Assembly (NCBI RefSeq): GCF_026151205.1
Contig: NC_087076.1
Coordinates: forward strand, 19,769,919 to 19,833,918
Length of the DNA stretch: 64,000 nucleotides
Reading direction: 5' to 3'
DNA from: Bolinopsis microptera
Taxonomy: Eukaryota; Ctenophora; Tentaculata; Lobata; Bolinopsidae
Shown here: positions 13,601-22,966 of the stretch, one piece after another
How the letters are laid out: each line of letters begins with the position of its first letter
Position numbering within the stretch: position 1 is the first letter of the stretch
The notes under the pieces: model-generated
Database searches by the model: none
Seen by the model: only the letters and a program-made list of their open reading frames with translations
Told to the model about the DNA's origin: nothing
Program-made: the position numbers and the translations under genes

Positions 13601-16600
13601 CCTTGAAAGTGTGCGACTGCCTCTTCCCCATGCTTGCACATGGGCCAGGCTCTACTGCTTGATTAACAAATGGTATGAAGGTGTTATACCTTTTGGCCCA
13701 TAAATTGATAAAATTTCATCATTTTAAACTACAAATTGTAGTTGTCTATTGTCTAAACTAAAATGAAAGGTAAGTTTAAACTACAAATTGTCTGTGATAT
13801 AGCTCAATATATGTTGAAAAGTAGATACTACTTGACGAAAATACCCATCCCCCAAGGTTTCTTATTTAAATCATTAATCATGTGCACTGCACCAATCCTT
13901 ACGAGTTAATCAATATTAATAAACATCGGTTAAAATTAAGGAGACGATATTAACATTAGTACATAAAATGCTTCAACAACTGCACAGTTTATCAATCAGA
14001 CGTCTCAACTATCAGAGAAGCTTAAGAAATAAAAGAATGGACAATTTAACTATTATTCTAGCAGTATTATTAATGTTCTGTGGTAATGGTATTAAATAGT
14101 TCAACCAACACCTTTTATCAATAGTGTCTAGTTTGCTATCTTTGTGCATACAATATCATATCATTAATTCACCAATTAAGAATAAATCACAGGAGAGAGG
14201 TTCCACCGACCACCCTCTCCCTTTAAAAATCATAAATATTTGTGTGATCTACTCATTCCTGGATATCTTATTAGGGCTGAATTTTTCATTAGACTCCTAG
14301 ATGGGTTTAAAAATACAAATTTTACAGGTGAACGAGACAACAAATTCGGAGCAATGGGACAGCTCCAAACCTATGCCCATTTCCGAAGAGGACGAATTAG
14401 AACGGCTGAGTGGAATGATAGAGAGAGACAATCTTGTGCGAGGACTGGGAATATCAGAGTTTGTAACTGAAATGTTGCAGACTGCACGTATCACCATGAA
14501 GGTAACTTGTTTTGTCAAATTGCAATCGTTTAAGTATTCAAACTTTCAGACTATATTGACATGGTATCGTAATCATATCTCAGAATCAGTTAATTTGATA
14601 CAGTAATGAGGTCATGGTCATTAATATTATATAACGTCATTTGATGGAACTTGACTAAAATGAATATCTTACGTGTACTTATTAAATATTATCATGGAAC
14701 TTAACTGTCCAAATTGATATTATTCGGAACTGGAAAATCATCGATAGTATATTATTAAGTACTTGATACTTTGTACCAAATAAATTGAAAGTAATACATT
14801 CGTGAGAAAGAAAAAAAGAATTGTATACGAGTGCATTAGCAGATCAACTATAACTGTATATATGTGTCGAATGTGTTTGCAAAATTTTACTTTTAAGAGA
14901 CTCACTTCGGTTAATCGGTTCGTGCATTGTCTTGCTCAGCACTCAACAGCCAAGATATTATGGTATTATAAAGTTATGGCATTGCCAAAAGGAACTCTTA
15001 AAAAGATTTTATAGTTTAAATGACTAAATAGCTAAATTAAGCTATTTAGTCTTCTATTTAGGAGGTCCGAAACGCAGACAAGAAATTTTACATGAAACGT
15101 CCCTAACAAAATATTTCTTTAGGTATAATTTCAGTAGATTACCCCTCACTGGTATTACAGAAGGAGTTGAACTTTATAAAAGCATTACTTTTCGTCCACA
15201 GCTGTTTGCAAAAATTCGAGATCTTTCATTGGATAGCTAATAGTTTTTCACAAGCTGGTTCGCTTAAACCCATTAGGGACGACGAGTTTTAAAGTTTGCC
15301 GATTTTGATGCCGTTTAACACACTAGGTCACATTACAGCAAAAATGAGATATCCAAAAAAGCTAATCTGTATCTCGTTTACTTTAAAAGATACAGCTATG
15401 GTCGCATACGACCCACTCGTCCGGGTCGCAAACGACCCATCACGGTTTTTCGGCTATTACTTATGAAACAAAGACGTTAGGATAAAATAAAAACTGTAGC
15501 ATAAGTTGAAAACGTATGGTCAATACTGTGTGACTCTAACTTTTCAAAAATAGAGAATTTGGGTCATTAACGACCCACTCGGCTCACTTGCTTATTACTA
15601 CATTTGTCCATGTAACTTCTTGAATTCAGCCTAAAACATGACATCATAAGTGCAAACTCGCCTCTCAGCAAGTGATTATCATCATAAACTGCGAAAAATC
15701 GGTTAAATGGGTCATTAGCGACCCACTAGGACCACAAAATTGATTAATTAAATATAATGTTGTCAAACTATTACAAATATTAGTATAAAAACATGTTATA
15801 TCTTGGTCATTACTCCTGTACGTTGATTTTACTTTTAAAATCGATCAACTGGGTCAATAACGACCCACTCGGAAGTTGAACCACGTCATTAATTATCAGT
15901 ATCATGCTGTTCCACCATCAAGAAAGACACTCGTAGGTCTTAATTCCACGCAAACCACGGGTGGATGACCACTAGCCCTCCTGAGATCTGGAGTCTCAAG
16001 GTGATCTGCAGATCACGTCACCCAATCACTGACGAATAATGGGCAGAATTGGATTGATAGGTAGGTGAGTTTATCAGCTGTTAGTACACGACCGTAATGT
16101 TGTGAGACAACAAACAACGTGCCTATCTTTTCCCGATTCCTAAAAAGTCCAAGAAGAACTATACAACTGCTGGATTCAGATTTCAGATGGCTGCATCTAC
16201 TCATTTCGCAGCTTCCTTTCTTTACTTCTTAGGGGCCGTTCACATTGACATAATATTACGTAATCACTTATTGGACAATTTTTAGCCCCGCCCCCCCCCC
16301 ACACCCCACCACATAGCTATTATGTCAAAATTACACTAGCGTAATCATTTGGAAACCCCCCTCCCTCTCGGCCGATTACGTAATACTTGGTTTCGTTTTG
16401 AAAGCTGCCTCGTTGTTGCGGGGTTGTTACCCACAACGAAGTAGTTGTCTGAGAGATTGCAGGTTGCAGCACCGCCAGCCAGATGGGGGGGGGTGCTCTT
16501 TCCTTGTCCTTCTTCACAGAGCTGTAGATTTAGCCATCTGAATGCAGCAGTTGTTTAGTTATTCTTGTACTTTCTAGGAATGTCAAACAGATTGGCATGT

Positions 16601-19600
16601 TGGATTAGAATATGCAATTTGACCGCTCTTCTTTCAGTATTTACCCAAGGTTACAGGATATCTCGTATACTTCGTTCAGGGTATTTTTCTTGAGTGACAT
16701 GATCTGATCACCGTGGGACCCTGGGTCTCAAGCGGTGAGTTGTAGCAGGTCGTTTACCAAGATTCGAAATTGACGAAAAAGGTAACAGAATCTAATAAGC
16801 AACAACAACAGCATGGCTATTACCTAGCAAGTTAGGAACGAGGGCCGATCTCCTTTTCTTTTGCGACACGGCCACGGTCCTTTCGGTACAGATTTCCACG
16901 CACCATAGTCAGGACGCAACTCCAGGCATATGCAGTCGAGTTATTCTCGCAGCTCTTTGATGAGTGATGACTGCCCTTCAGTTGGCCCTGGATCTCAGAA
17001 GGGCTAGTTGTCATCCACCGTGGTTTGTGTGAAATTAAGACCGTACGAGTGTCTTTCTTGATGGTGGAACAGCATGATACTGATAAATAATGACGTGGTT
17101 CAACTTCCGAGTGGGTCGTTATTGACCCAGTTGATCGATTTTAAAAGTAAAATCAACGTACAGGAGTAATGACCAAGATATAACATGTTTTTATACTAAT
17201 ATTTGTAATAGTTTGACAACATTATATTTAATTAATCAATTTTGTGGTCCTAGTGGGTCGCTAATGACCCATTTAACCGATTTTTCGCAGTTTATGATGA
17301 TAATCACTTGCTGAGAGGCGAGTTTGCACTTATGATGTCATGTTTTAGGCTGAATTCAAGAAGTTACATGGACAAATGTAGTAATAAGCAAGTGAGCCGA
17401 GTGGGTCGTTAATGACCCAAATTCCCTATTTTTGAAAAGTTAGAGTCACACAGTATTGACCATACGTTTTCAACTTATGCTACAGTTTTTATTTTATCCT
17501 AACGTCTTTGTTTCATAAGTAATAGCCGAAAAACCGTGATGGGTCGTTTGCGACCCGGACGAGTGGGTCGTATGCGACCGCAGTTAGTAAACAGCGTCTA
17601 GCTCTGTTTGTGAACATTTAATTATCACGGGCTTTTCATTTCTGCCAAGGAAATCGTTGCCCGCAACTATTTTGTTCTCAAAAAAATAAGCCCACATAAA
17701 GTTTTAATGTCCCAATCAAGGCAAGAAGTTAAGTGAAATATTTTCCAATTATGACGACTAATTAGTCTAATTATTTAATTGTTAGTGATTAATTGGGTCT
17801 TGACTGGAAAGTCAATAATGTAGCCCAATAAATTTTGAGCATATGTGCGAAAGATTCGTGGCGTTTAGTATTTTGGTTTGTCCTCTATAGCCTCTAGAAA
17901 AGGTGGGTCGTAAACGACCCTATCGTCCCTAATGGGTTAATGCTTATCACAAGACAAACTTTTACAAATTCACGGAAATTGGCTATCGATCTTAGTTCAT
18001 ACGACAGCCATGGCAATCACCCATGACACAAAGCTTCTTTTTTTATTGAGGGGAAGTATAATTTTTGCAATCCACCTTATCTTGTGGTAAATTCTTAATC
18101 CTAAAATTTTGATAACAAAAACTACATGTGTGTACTGTGTTTGCAAACGCCCGCAATTATTAAGGATTTGAAATGTGCGATTTGATCGCTTTAAAATTGT
18201 CACTTTATAGCAAATTAAGATGTTGTTAAAAATAAAAGATGATACAATCTTTTAATAACAGGTGGAAGACACATTATTTTACTCAAGAGATCGCCAAATT
18301 ATTTGGACCCAAGATTATAATATAATCATTCAAACCAAAAGTTGCAGTCTAAAAAGAAAATTGAAAAAAATTGTATTTTTTATCGGCTTTGGTATCGCAA
18401 CAAGGTAAAACATTGCTGTGTTTTGGATTGAGATTACATTGAATCTTTCGTAAAAACCAAAGCCAGGTATTTGCTTTGATTTTTAAAAAGGCTCTTTAAA
18501 AGTCGTCGACGTTAATAATAATTTGTCTCATAACAAAATATAACAATTAAATATTTATACTCCATGGATATTGGATATATGTACCTTCTGATCCTCGATT
18601 CACTGCATCCACTTATGCAGAAGGTAATTGGTATCTTAGGTATGTTAGGTATCCTAGGTGTTTGATAATACAAGCTTTTGTATTAAACAAACTTTATAAA
18701 CAATTGTACCAGTGGTTAAAATTCAGAAAATTTAGCTCAAAAATGAAAACTTCTGAGGATGCTTGAGTATTAGGCTTCTTAAACCCGAAACACTCAACAA
18801 TCAAATTAGTGACAGACACCATAAAATTAATGCATAAATCTGTTGGGTCATCTTAAGATGTGATATAACGGGCAATTTCTGCGAGAAAGCAATCAGTGTA
18901 ATTATTCTAGAAGTGAAAGAATCGAGATTAATCAAAAGTCATGAACTTGTAAGATTTGTGTCAAAAATTTGTCTGTCAATGTTCCATTCCAATATTCCCG
19001 CCATATTCTTCACTGTCCATAATATCCCCAGCCCTTAATAAAACCTGTCAAAATGTTCTCAAGTAAAGGTAACAGGTTGTAAAATAACGGAGGGATATCT
19101 TGGGAACATGTTTTTGCTGCCGGCATTTATGGCAAACATGTTTAAATCATGAGTCATAGTCTCGTTTTGCCTAAATTCCCTAAATTGTAGTCTGGACAAA
19201 AAATCTTAGCGTTATGATGCCATAGTTTGGAAATTATACCTTTCCCAAACTGAGAATATTTGTTCATGACAGTTTTCAAAGCAGCGACTGAGTGAGCAGC
19301 GAGTGAGTGTGCAAAAAATTCAACCACCCATTCTTCATATAATTAAATTTAAAGGTGGCAATTCACAAAAAATATGTTCTTATTTTGAAACATTTTATAT
19401 ATATTATAACAGAATCATCTGTAAATTAACTTTCAGCCTCAGAGTCAAGCAAGCTATGGCTACAATCCACGGGATCCAGGATTCAGGGCCAAAACAACGA
19501 ATGATGCTGAAAATTCTAAAACTTCCGAGAAACCCAACTCTTTCTCCCAACTGGTAATATGCCATTAGATTTTTAAATATAATGTGCGATTTTTTGTAAT

Positions 19601-22600
19601 TATAAAGAAAGAAACCTGTCAGTTGTCCTGCATCATGCGGCAAGTAAGTATGTATTTTTACAATCATCCTATCGAGTATGCCTTGTTAACAATTTCGTTT
19701 AAACTTAGTTGTTTTATTTAAGGGAGCAGAGAAAAGTATTCACAGAGAATATCCGGTTCAAAGACAGCGGCTGTGGCAACAAAAACCCTCTTATTTGACC
19801 CTGACAGCTCTTGAAGAAGCTTCTAGAATTGATGCCGACACTGACAAGTCCTCACGCCTCTTTAATCGGGGTAAGTTTCACACGCATCCAAAGTGGGTGA
19901 AGAGAGAAAAGCGTGGTTAATAGCACAAAAATAGAGATTAATTTAATTTTAAGATATTGTATATATGAATACCTTTTTAAACCCCCTTTCCAGGGCAGTT
20001 ATGCCATTTATAATAAGATAATACAGAGTGGCATAGAATTCACTAACCACACGCAACCCTTGAATAACTCACGTTATTGTCAGGATTGAACAAATTTAGT
20101 GGAATACTCTCAATCTATTTTTAAGCATTTAATCCATAATGAATTAAAATGATCCAATATTTCGAGACGTGCTTCGATAGCAATTAAACTGCTTTGACTA
20201 ATATAGAAAATTAAAATGTTTCTCAAATTTAAGAATGTACATGATCTCAAAAATTTTGGTATTCAAAGATTGCGTGTGGGCAGTTACTTTTGGGCTACCC
20301 TGTACATATAAAACAGAAATTTACAGCAACTTTATTATTTGAAAACCATTGCCACTGCAAGAGAAAAATAATGTTGGAAGGACTGCTTCCCTTATACAAA
20401 AAACTTGGAGGACTTGGATTAACAGAAAGAATAATCAAAACCCAACTTTGGTAACACCTTGGTCTACAGCTTGGGCTTTAGTGCAGCTTTAGTGGACGCT
20501 TATGATGGCCCTAGCAGCCCTCCCCCACCCTTACATGTACTAGCACGTACCCTTTCAACTCTCAAGTGGTGTCAAGAGACAACGATATTTATTTGTTTTG
20601 TGATTTTTATATCACTTGGGGGTTCAAATTTCGGGAACTAAATTTCTTATTCCTTGGCCACTTTGTATTTCTCCATACTGGTCAAAGCCCAAAGGGCTAT
20701 AAAAGTATTTGACCCAGCCAAAATACACCTAAACCCGGCCCAGTGCTCCAACAGTATTATACATCTATCTTTAAATATTGGAGTAAACAATTTAAATTAA
20801 TTCTAGGGCCGCAGTAAACTTAAAAACAGTAATACTACTGTCTTGAACACACTAAACCGCTGTTCACTGAGCAGAAAATTATGAACCTGGAGAATCTGCA
20901 CATGTATTGAATACATTTTTGGAACTATTCAAAATCCTTAAATTTGATGTCCCTCAGTCCTGCAGTCCATCAAAGATCTAAAGTTCTGCCCTAAAATGAA
21001 AAACTTCGTCTGATCGTCCCATTACTGAGGTTAGATATCTCCCAACAGAACTTTCTGTACACCTCCACGAAAATTTGGAGTGATCTCATCCCCTATGTAT
21101 TCGAAATATGTGATGCTAATGAAGATGGGATAATATTCTCGGGTTCTTCCAAAAAATCAGACTTATCAGCCCCAATCAGGTATTACCCCTATTACTCAAT
21201 CCAACCTTAAAAAGCCCTTGCTATCCCTCCAAAATCGAGATGACCCTAATACATGGTAACTAAATTATAATATTTTGATTTTGAAAATCTTGGACCTCGT
21301 TTTTTGACGATTTTTTCAGGTCCAAGATTTTAAAAATTGAATAAAAAATTTTCTAAGGCCTATCTCAAAATTCTGGCCCGACAATCTCTTCTAAATGGTC
21401 CATAGAACATATCCTTCAGAAAGTTTCAGGTTGATTGCCCAAGAAATGTAGGAGAAGATAGATTTTTAGACTCGATTTTCAGGGTCTCTTCAGGCTCGCG
21501 CAATACAATTACATTTACACATAAGCGCTGACCTTTGACCGGCAATAATTTCGGCTAAAAACAATATTTTTCCAAAGGATTAAAAACAGCTGATAGATAT
21601 CACTCACCTCTATCAGAAACAATTATAAAGCTTATAAAGCCCCCCCCCCCCCCCCCCCCCCCGGCCCCCTTAAATTCTACATCCGGTACGGCTATACACA
21701 CATGATATCTCTCTCTGCCATGAATGATAAAACATGGTTAACCCTTTTAAACTAAAATTTAAAACTTGAACCTAAACTAATTTAACATGAAACTGGGCTC
21801 TCCTGTGTCACCAAACTAGACCAATGAGTAATTTTAGATTATTATATTTTTCTATATTTTTATAAAAAGTACAGTGTATATTTACGAAGTTGATGGTTGA
21901 GGGGGTTTCAAGCACAGGTCTCTCTCAAATCCAAAAATAAGCAGTGGCCTTCGGCACTTGAAACCTCCTCAAGCCGAGCTACTGATTTATATATCATTGA
22001 TATTGTTTGATTGTGCCGTAAAAATAAATAATTGTTTTATTGAATAATTTTTTATTAATAAGCATTGTTATTAAATTAATTCTATTCCCTCAGGAATGAC
22101 TCCGCCTAACTTTGCGAGTAACGGCGGGAGCGGAGCCCCGGGAGGAAGCGCAGGTAATCAGATCTGCTCGGTCTATAGCCTGCCCGGGCGACCAGCCAAC
22201 AACAACGTCAACCTATCCGTCGTGTCCGGGCCTGCCCCCGTTTCACAGCGCTCTGATCTGGTGGTGAAAAGTGCAAATTCTCACTCTCAGCACTTTGACG
22301 TTTCGAGGTAACGTAGGTGTGGGGGTGTGAAGTGGAACTTCTAGCTTTGACCCCATGACATGCAACTTGAAGCCAGTTTATTTTTAGATTAAAGAGAAAC
22401 ATCCAGCTTGTAGGGTCTCTTAAAAGTGTAATGAACATAGCTGTTTTTTAATCTCGTCACTTTCTATTAAAGTGCTGAACAACTACATACATAACTAGTT
22501 TTTAATCTCGTCACTTTGTACTCAAGTGAATAAAGTTTATTGAACACAATCAATATGGAGTATTAAAAACAGTATCTAAAAGCGGTTATCATGAAGTTTT

Positions 22601-22966
22601 CGAGCACAACGACTTATTTAAGAGAATAAAGAGCATAAAAAGCATTAGAAATAGATTTAAAGGAAATTCATATATTCTAAATTAATTAGTCTGACCCTGA
22701 TAAATTAGGTATTTCAGAACCACGAAGTCTACCAGAATCAGAGGCGCCACAAATATCCTTCGGCTAAAGGTAGCTAATATGGCAACATTTATTATCTTAA
22801 TTAACTTATCTTAAGTCACGTTCTTTGATATTGATATCGTGTTGTGCGTCCACACATCTATATCTTTTTCAACCACTAATACCTGTCCAAAAATCAACAT
22901 TCAACATGTATATCAGCATATTTTCAGCAATTGGCGATGAGAGAAAACAATGCTATTCTATCATAA
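1513..22966 (+). CDS. TTLL6: Tubulin polyglutamylase TTLL6/TTLL13-like (5'-partial, 13 exons)
   Basis: Gene-level entry. Exons: 1513-1656, 2609-2694, 4137-4362, 4963-5069, 5705-5936, 6713-6904, 7239-7475, 14328-14501, 19437-19553, 19723-19870, 22094-22307, 22718-22769, 22928-22966. All boundaries are AG/GT and the phases agree, giving 655 codons plus stop without interruption. Family enzymes use ATP to add glutamate side chains to tubulin tails, mainly on cilia and basal bodies. Visible motifs are FDLRVYVLVTS and DPLRIYVYKDGLVRFA (exon 1), MHLTNYAI (exon 2), CFEILGFDIMLDRKLKPWLLE (exon 3) and VNHSPSF (exon 4), all from the C-terminal half of the TTL ATP-grasp fold. The CGGYRCVYP and SLFTETV segments after the core are shared with TTLL6/13 rather than TTLL4 or TTLL5. 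The N-terminal half of the catalytic domain lies upstream of the window. The tail from exon 7 on is low-complexity and I do not recognise it; the last exon is the least certain. Confidence 0.9.
2609..2694 (+). CDS. TTLL6: TTLL exon with HLTNYAI motif
   Basis: Acceptor atttcag, donor gtaaca. It encodes DDVLMHLTNYAITKHSSDF; HLTNY is a near-invariant TTLL signature. The exon ends in phase 2, completed by the first base of the next exon. Confidence 0.92.
4137..4362 (+). CDS. TTLL6: TTLL exon with catalytic GFDIMLD motif
   Basis: Acceptor cttacag, donor gtaatg. It reads IWADIEDVIVKTLI, HNYRTCFPNH and CFEILGFDIMLD, then KLKPWLLE. The acidic residues of the last two motifs are the metal and ATP ligands of the fold. 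Confidence 0.95.
4963..5069 (+). CDS. TTLL6: TTLL exon with VNHSPSF motif
   Basis: Acceptor cttttcag, donor gtttgc. It encodes VNHSPSFHTDSPLDKEIKEG, continuing the KPWLLE of the previous exon; the Asn is a conserved metal ligand. It ends in phase 2. Confidence 0.95.
5705..5936 (+). CDS. TTLL6: TTLL exon after the catalytic core (basic helix)
   Basis: Acceptor ccacag, donor gtaggt. It opens with a basic stretch, RKRCIEEDRRRVKERLF, followed by NNCGGYRCVYP and FFQQSGSLFTET. TTLL6 and TTLL13 have the matching segments in this order. The basic helix corresponds to the microtubule-binding region of autonomous polyglutamylases; that role is known for the family and inferred here. Confidence 0.92.
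6713..6904 (+). CDS. TTLL6: TTLL exon, basic tail
   Basis: Acceptor ggacag, donor gtacgt, 64 codons. It starts VASKARQECARLQREAI, which follows SLFTET as in TTLL6 (SLFQETAASKAREECARQQ type). A basic RRRIRKKVRP stretch follows. Phase 0 at both ends. Confidence 0.9.
7047..7189. mobile_element. Short MITE with TAA target duplication
   Basis: A 143-bp element between inverted ends CACTGCTGAACTTTA and, on the other strand, CACTGTTGAACTTTA. TAA is present on both flanks (7044-7046 and 7190-7192). A second inner inverted block (GGTTTTAGG near 7075 against CCTAAAACC near 7155) makes it nearly foldback. A 3-bp TAA duplication fits PIF/Harbinger-type elements; the family is inferred. It sits in TTLL intron 6. 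Confidence 0.6.
7239..7475 (+). CDS. TTLL6: TTLL exon, C-terminal tail
   Basis: Acceptor tgtttag, donor gtaagg, 79 codons, phase 0. The product is hydrophilic and unlike known domains. It is kept because the frame, phase and splice signals are continuous with the previous exon. Confidence 0.8.
8269..9642 (-). CDS. Class A (rhodopsin-like) GPCR, orphan, single exon
   Basis: 457 residues with seven hydrophobic segments at about 19-44, 57-80, 101-122, 134-156, 184-214, 268-292 and 316-340. Class A landmarks are GNT in TM1 (Asn39), LTDLL in TM2 (Asp66), Trp146 in TM4 and NPLLFY in TM7 (333-338). The D/ERY motif is replaced by TRT (Arg120). The TM6 CWxP motif reads LNIP. The TM3 cysteine that normally pairs with ECL2 is an arginine (95) although ECL2 has Cys166. 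N-glycosylation sites are possible at NKS and NGS in ECL2. The third loop is short and basic, and the C-tail is about 115 residues, charged and without cysteines. Ligand unknown. The gene is intronless and nested antisense in TTLL intron 7, as retrocopied or lineage-expanded GPCRs often are. Confidence 0.88.
   Translation of the reverse strand: MTEVPLVAMVPEWEEDKYITLVIGIVVLAGSLFLGIVGNTLALNFFWKSIRNSVFSPIFCAVTLTDLLTSILALFVGLCYVQGRSPGPFSDVIFRETWGSLWNFSSRYSVYLVAVLSITRTVRILLPFTAIRTRVVQVSLIVYAVWLFCTTPAFYGISHYYKAEWCALGLNKSQFVGNGSRDVTYYMIVMSIPTMLLIPVPLTFISALASLYKIILQSRQYKKKVIAHRNFARITFTRTTGVTKSKGMKESVKRVKGNGPSKDSSFQSGITIVLITGTYLVLNIPYSVIYLYVQTRSSQLSVPPYAVVTDDYVKSYLVGVTHILSIALNAALNPLLFYLRMKDFREHVNGLMPRRGHESRRTSREEYTTPSGSGGQAAHTHFTIFNKSSPHGDLTPNTEQKSLNNSPGKLYPLLTKEDNRDNKMGDPEKDDKELTDNKKPQEIVVKVDVRNNPNTEY
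9897..10300. mobile_element. hAT-type MITE with 8-bp target duplication
   Basis: The element spans 9905-10292 and has terminal inverted repeats CAGTGATGCACGCCG at both ends. It is flanked by perfect 8-bp direct repeats GAAGGCCA (9897-9904 and 10293-10300). An 8-bp duplication and CAGTG ends are characteristic of hAT elements. The interior has GC-rich CGCCGCCG stretches near both ends and no transposase ORF, so it is non-autonomous. Confidence 0.88.
10588..10650. repeat. 24-bp tandem repeat, about 2.6 copies
   Basis: The unit begins TGCTAAAGTAGTCATTAAAT and occurs at 10588, 10612 and, truncated, at 10636. A further isolated copy of its core lies at about 10752. Short intronic repeat with no visible function. 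Confidence 0.7.
14328..14501 (+). CDS. TTLL6: TTLL exon, acidic C-terminal tail
   Basis: Acceptor tttacag, donor gtaact, 58 codons, phase 0. It encodes an acidic helix-like stretch, EEDELERLSGMIERDN. It is assigned to the TTLL gene by strand, phase and continuous reading; the long intron before it makes this less certain than the core exons. Confidence 0.72.
15400..15990. repeat. Left inverted arm with periodic palindromes
   Basis: Pairs with 16989-17579 on the other strand with only scattered mismatches. It contains GGGTC-N6-GACCC palindromes at 15423, 15561, 15709 and 15851, each followed by an ACT.G/ACT.GG-type run, plus a shortened copy at 15400. Confidence 0.85.
16989..17579. repeat. 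Right inverted arm with periodic palindromes
   Basis: Reverse complement of the left arm, with palindromes at 17113, 17255, 17403, 17541 and 17565. One more palindrome, at 17905, lies outside the arm near the outer end and has no left-hand partner. Confidence 0.85.
19437..19553 (+). CDS. TTLL6: TTLL exon, C-terminal tail
   Basis: Acceptor actttcag, donor gtaata, 39 codons, phase 0. Hydrophilic product starting PQSQASYGYNPRDP. Supported by splice sites and phase only. Confidence 0.68.
19723..19870 (+). CDS. TTLL6: TTLL exon, C-terminal tail
   Basis: Acceptor atttaag, donor gtaagt. It encodes GAEKSIHREYPVQRQRLW and then an acidic Ser/Asp stretch. It ends in phase 1, which the next exon completes. 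Confidence 0.68.
19871..22093 (+). other. TTLL intron 10, no gene seen
   Basis: 2.2 kb of AT-rich intron. It holds a 23-base cytosine run at 21640-21662. The short ORFs here have no protein-like composition. Confidence 0.6.
22094..22307 (+). CDS. TTLL6: TTLL exon, Gly/Ser/Asn-rich tail
   Basis: Acceptor ccctcag, donor gtaacg. Its codons are noticeably more GC-rich than the surrounding intron, which supports a real exon. The product is a low-complexity tail (NGGSGAPGGSAGN, then SVVSGPAPVSQRSDLVVKS). Entry phase 1, exit phase 2. Confidence 0.72.
22718..22769 (+). CDS. TTLL6: TTLL short exon
   Basis: 52 bp with acceptor atttcag and donor gtagct. It encodes a basic segment, TTKSTRIRGATNILRLK, in the phase left by the previous exon. 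Confidence 0.55.
22928..22966 (+). CDS. TTLL6: Possible last TTLL exon with stop
   Basis: Acceptor attttcag; reads QLAMRENNAILS then TAA in the required phase. A possible AATAAA signal lies at 23272. The true last exon could lie elsewhere; a transcript read across 22769-22928 would decide. Confidence 0.4.
   Translation, partial: QLAMRENNAILS

Larger units (their letters stand above)
7476..14327 (+). other. TTLL intron 7 (host of the GPCR gene and a hAT MITE)
   Basis: A 6.85-kb intron. It contains the minus-strand GPCR gene (8269-9642), the hAT MITE (9905-10292) and a 24-bp tandem repeat near 10588. From about 10,750 to 14,320 I see only AT-rich sequence with no supported gene. Confidence 0.75.
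15264..17940. mobile_element. Non-autonomous piggyBac-like foldback element
   Basis: The outer ends are inverted copies of CCCATTAGGGACGA (from 15269, and ending at 17936). Each is next to TTAA (15264-15267 with one extra A, and 17937-17940). TTAA targets and CCC-starting ends fit piggyBac-like elements. Inside are long near-identical inverted arms, 15400-15990 and 16989-17579, around a roughly 1-kb loop. No transposase ORF is present. The loop contains AGGGGCCGTTCACATTGACA near 16230 and CG-rich TACGTAAT motifs, possibly a second nested element. The class is inferred from the ends only. Confidence 0.7.
14502..19436 (+). other. TTLL intron 8 (carries the foldback element)
   Basis: A 4.9-kb intron, of which 15264-17940 is a TTAA-flanked inverted-repeat element. 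The remainder (14502-15263 and 17941-19436) is AT-rich, with no ORF or RNA gene that I can support. Confidence 0.7.

Noticed and set aside
20262-20330. GGGCTACCCTGTACATATAA-like sequence resembling a mariner end
   Set aside because: No matching inverted end or TA-flanked partner was found nearby.
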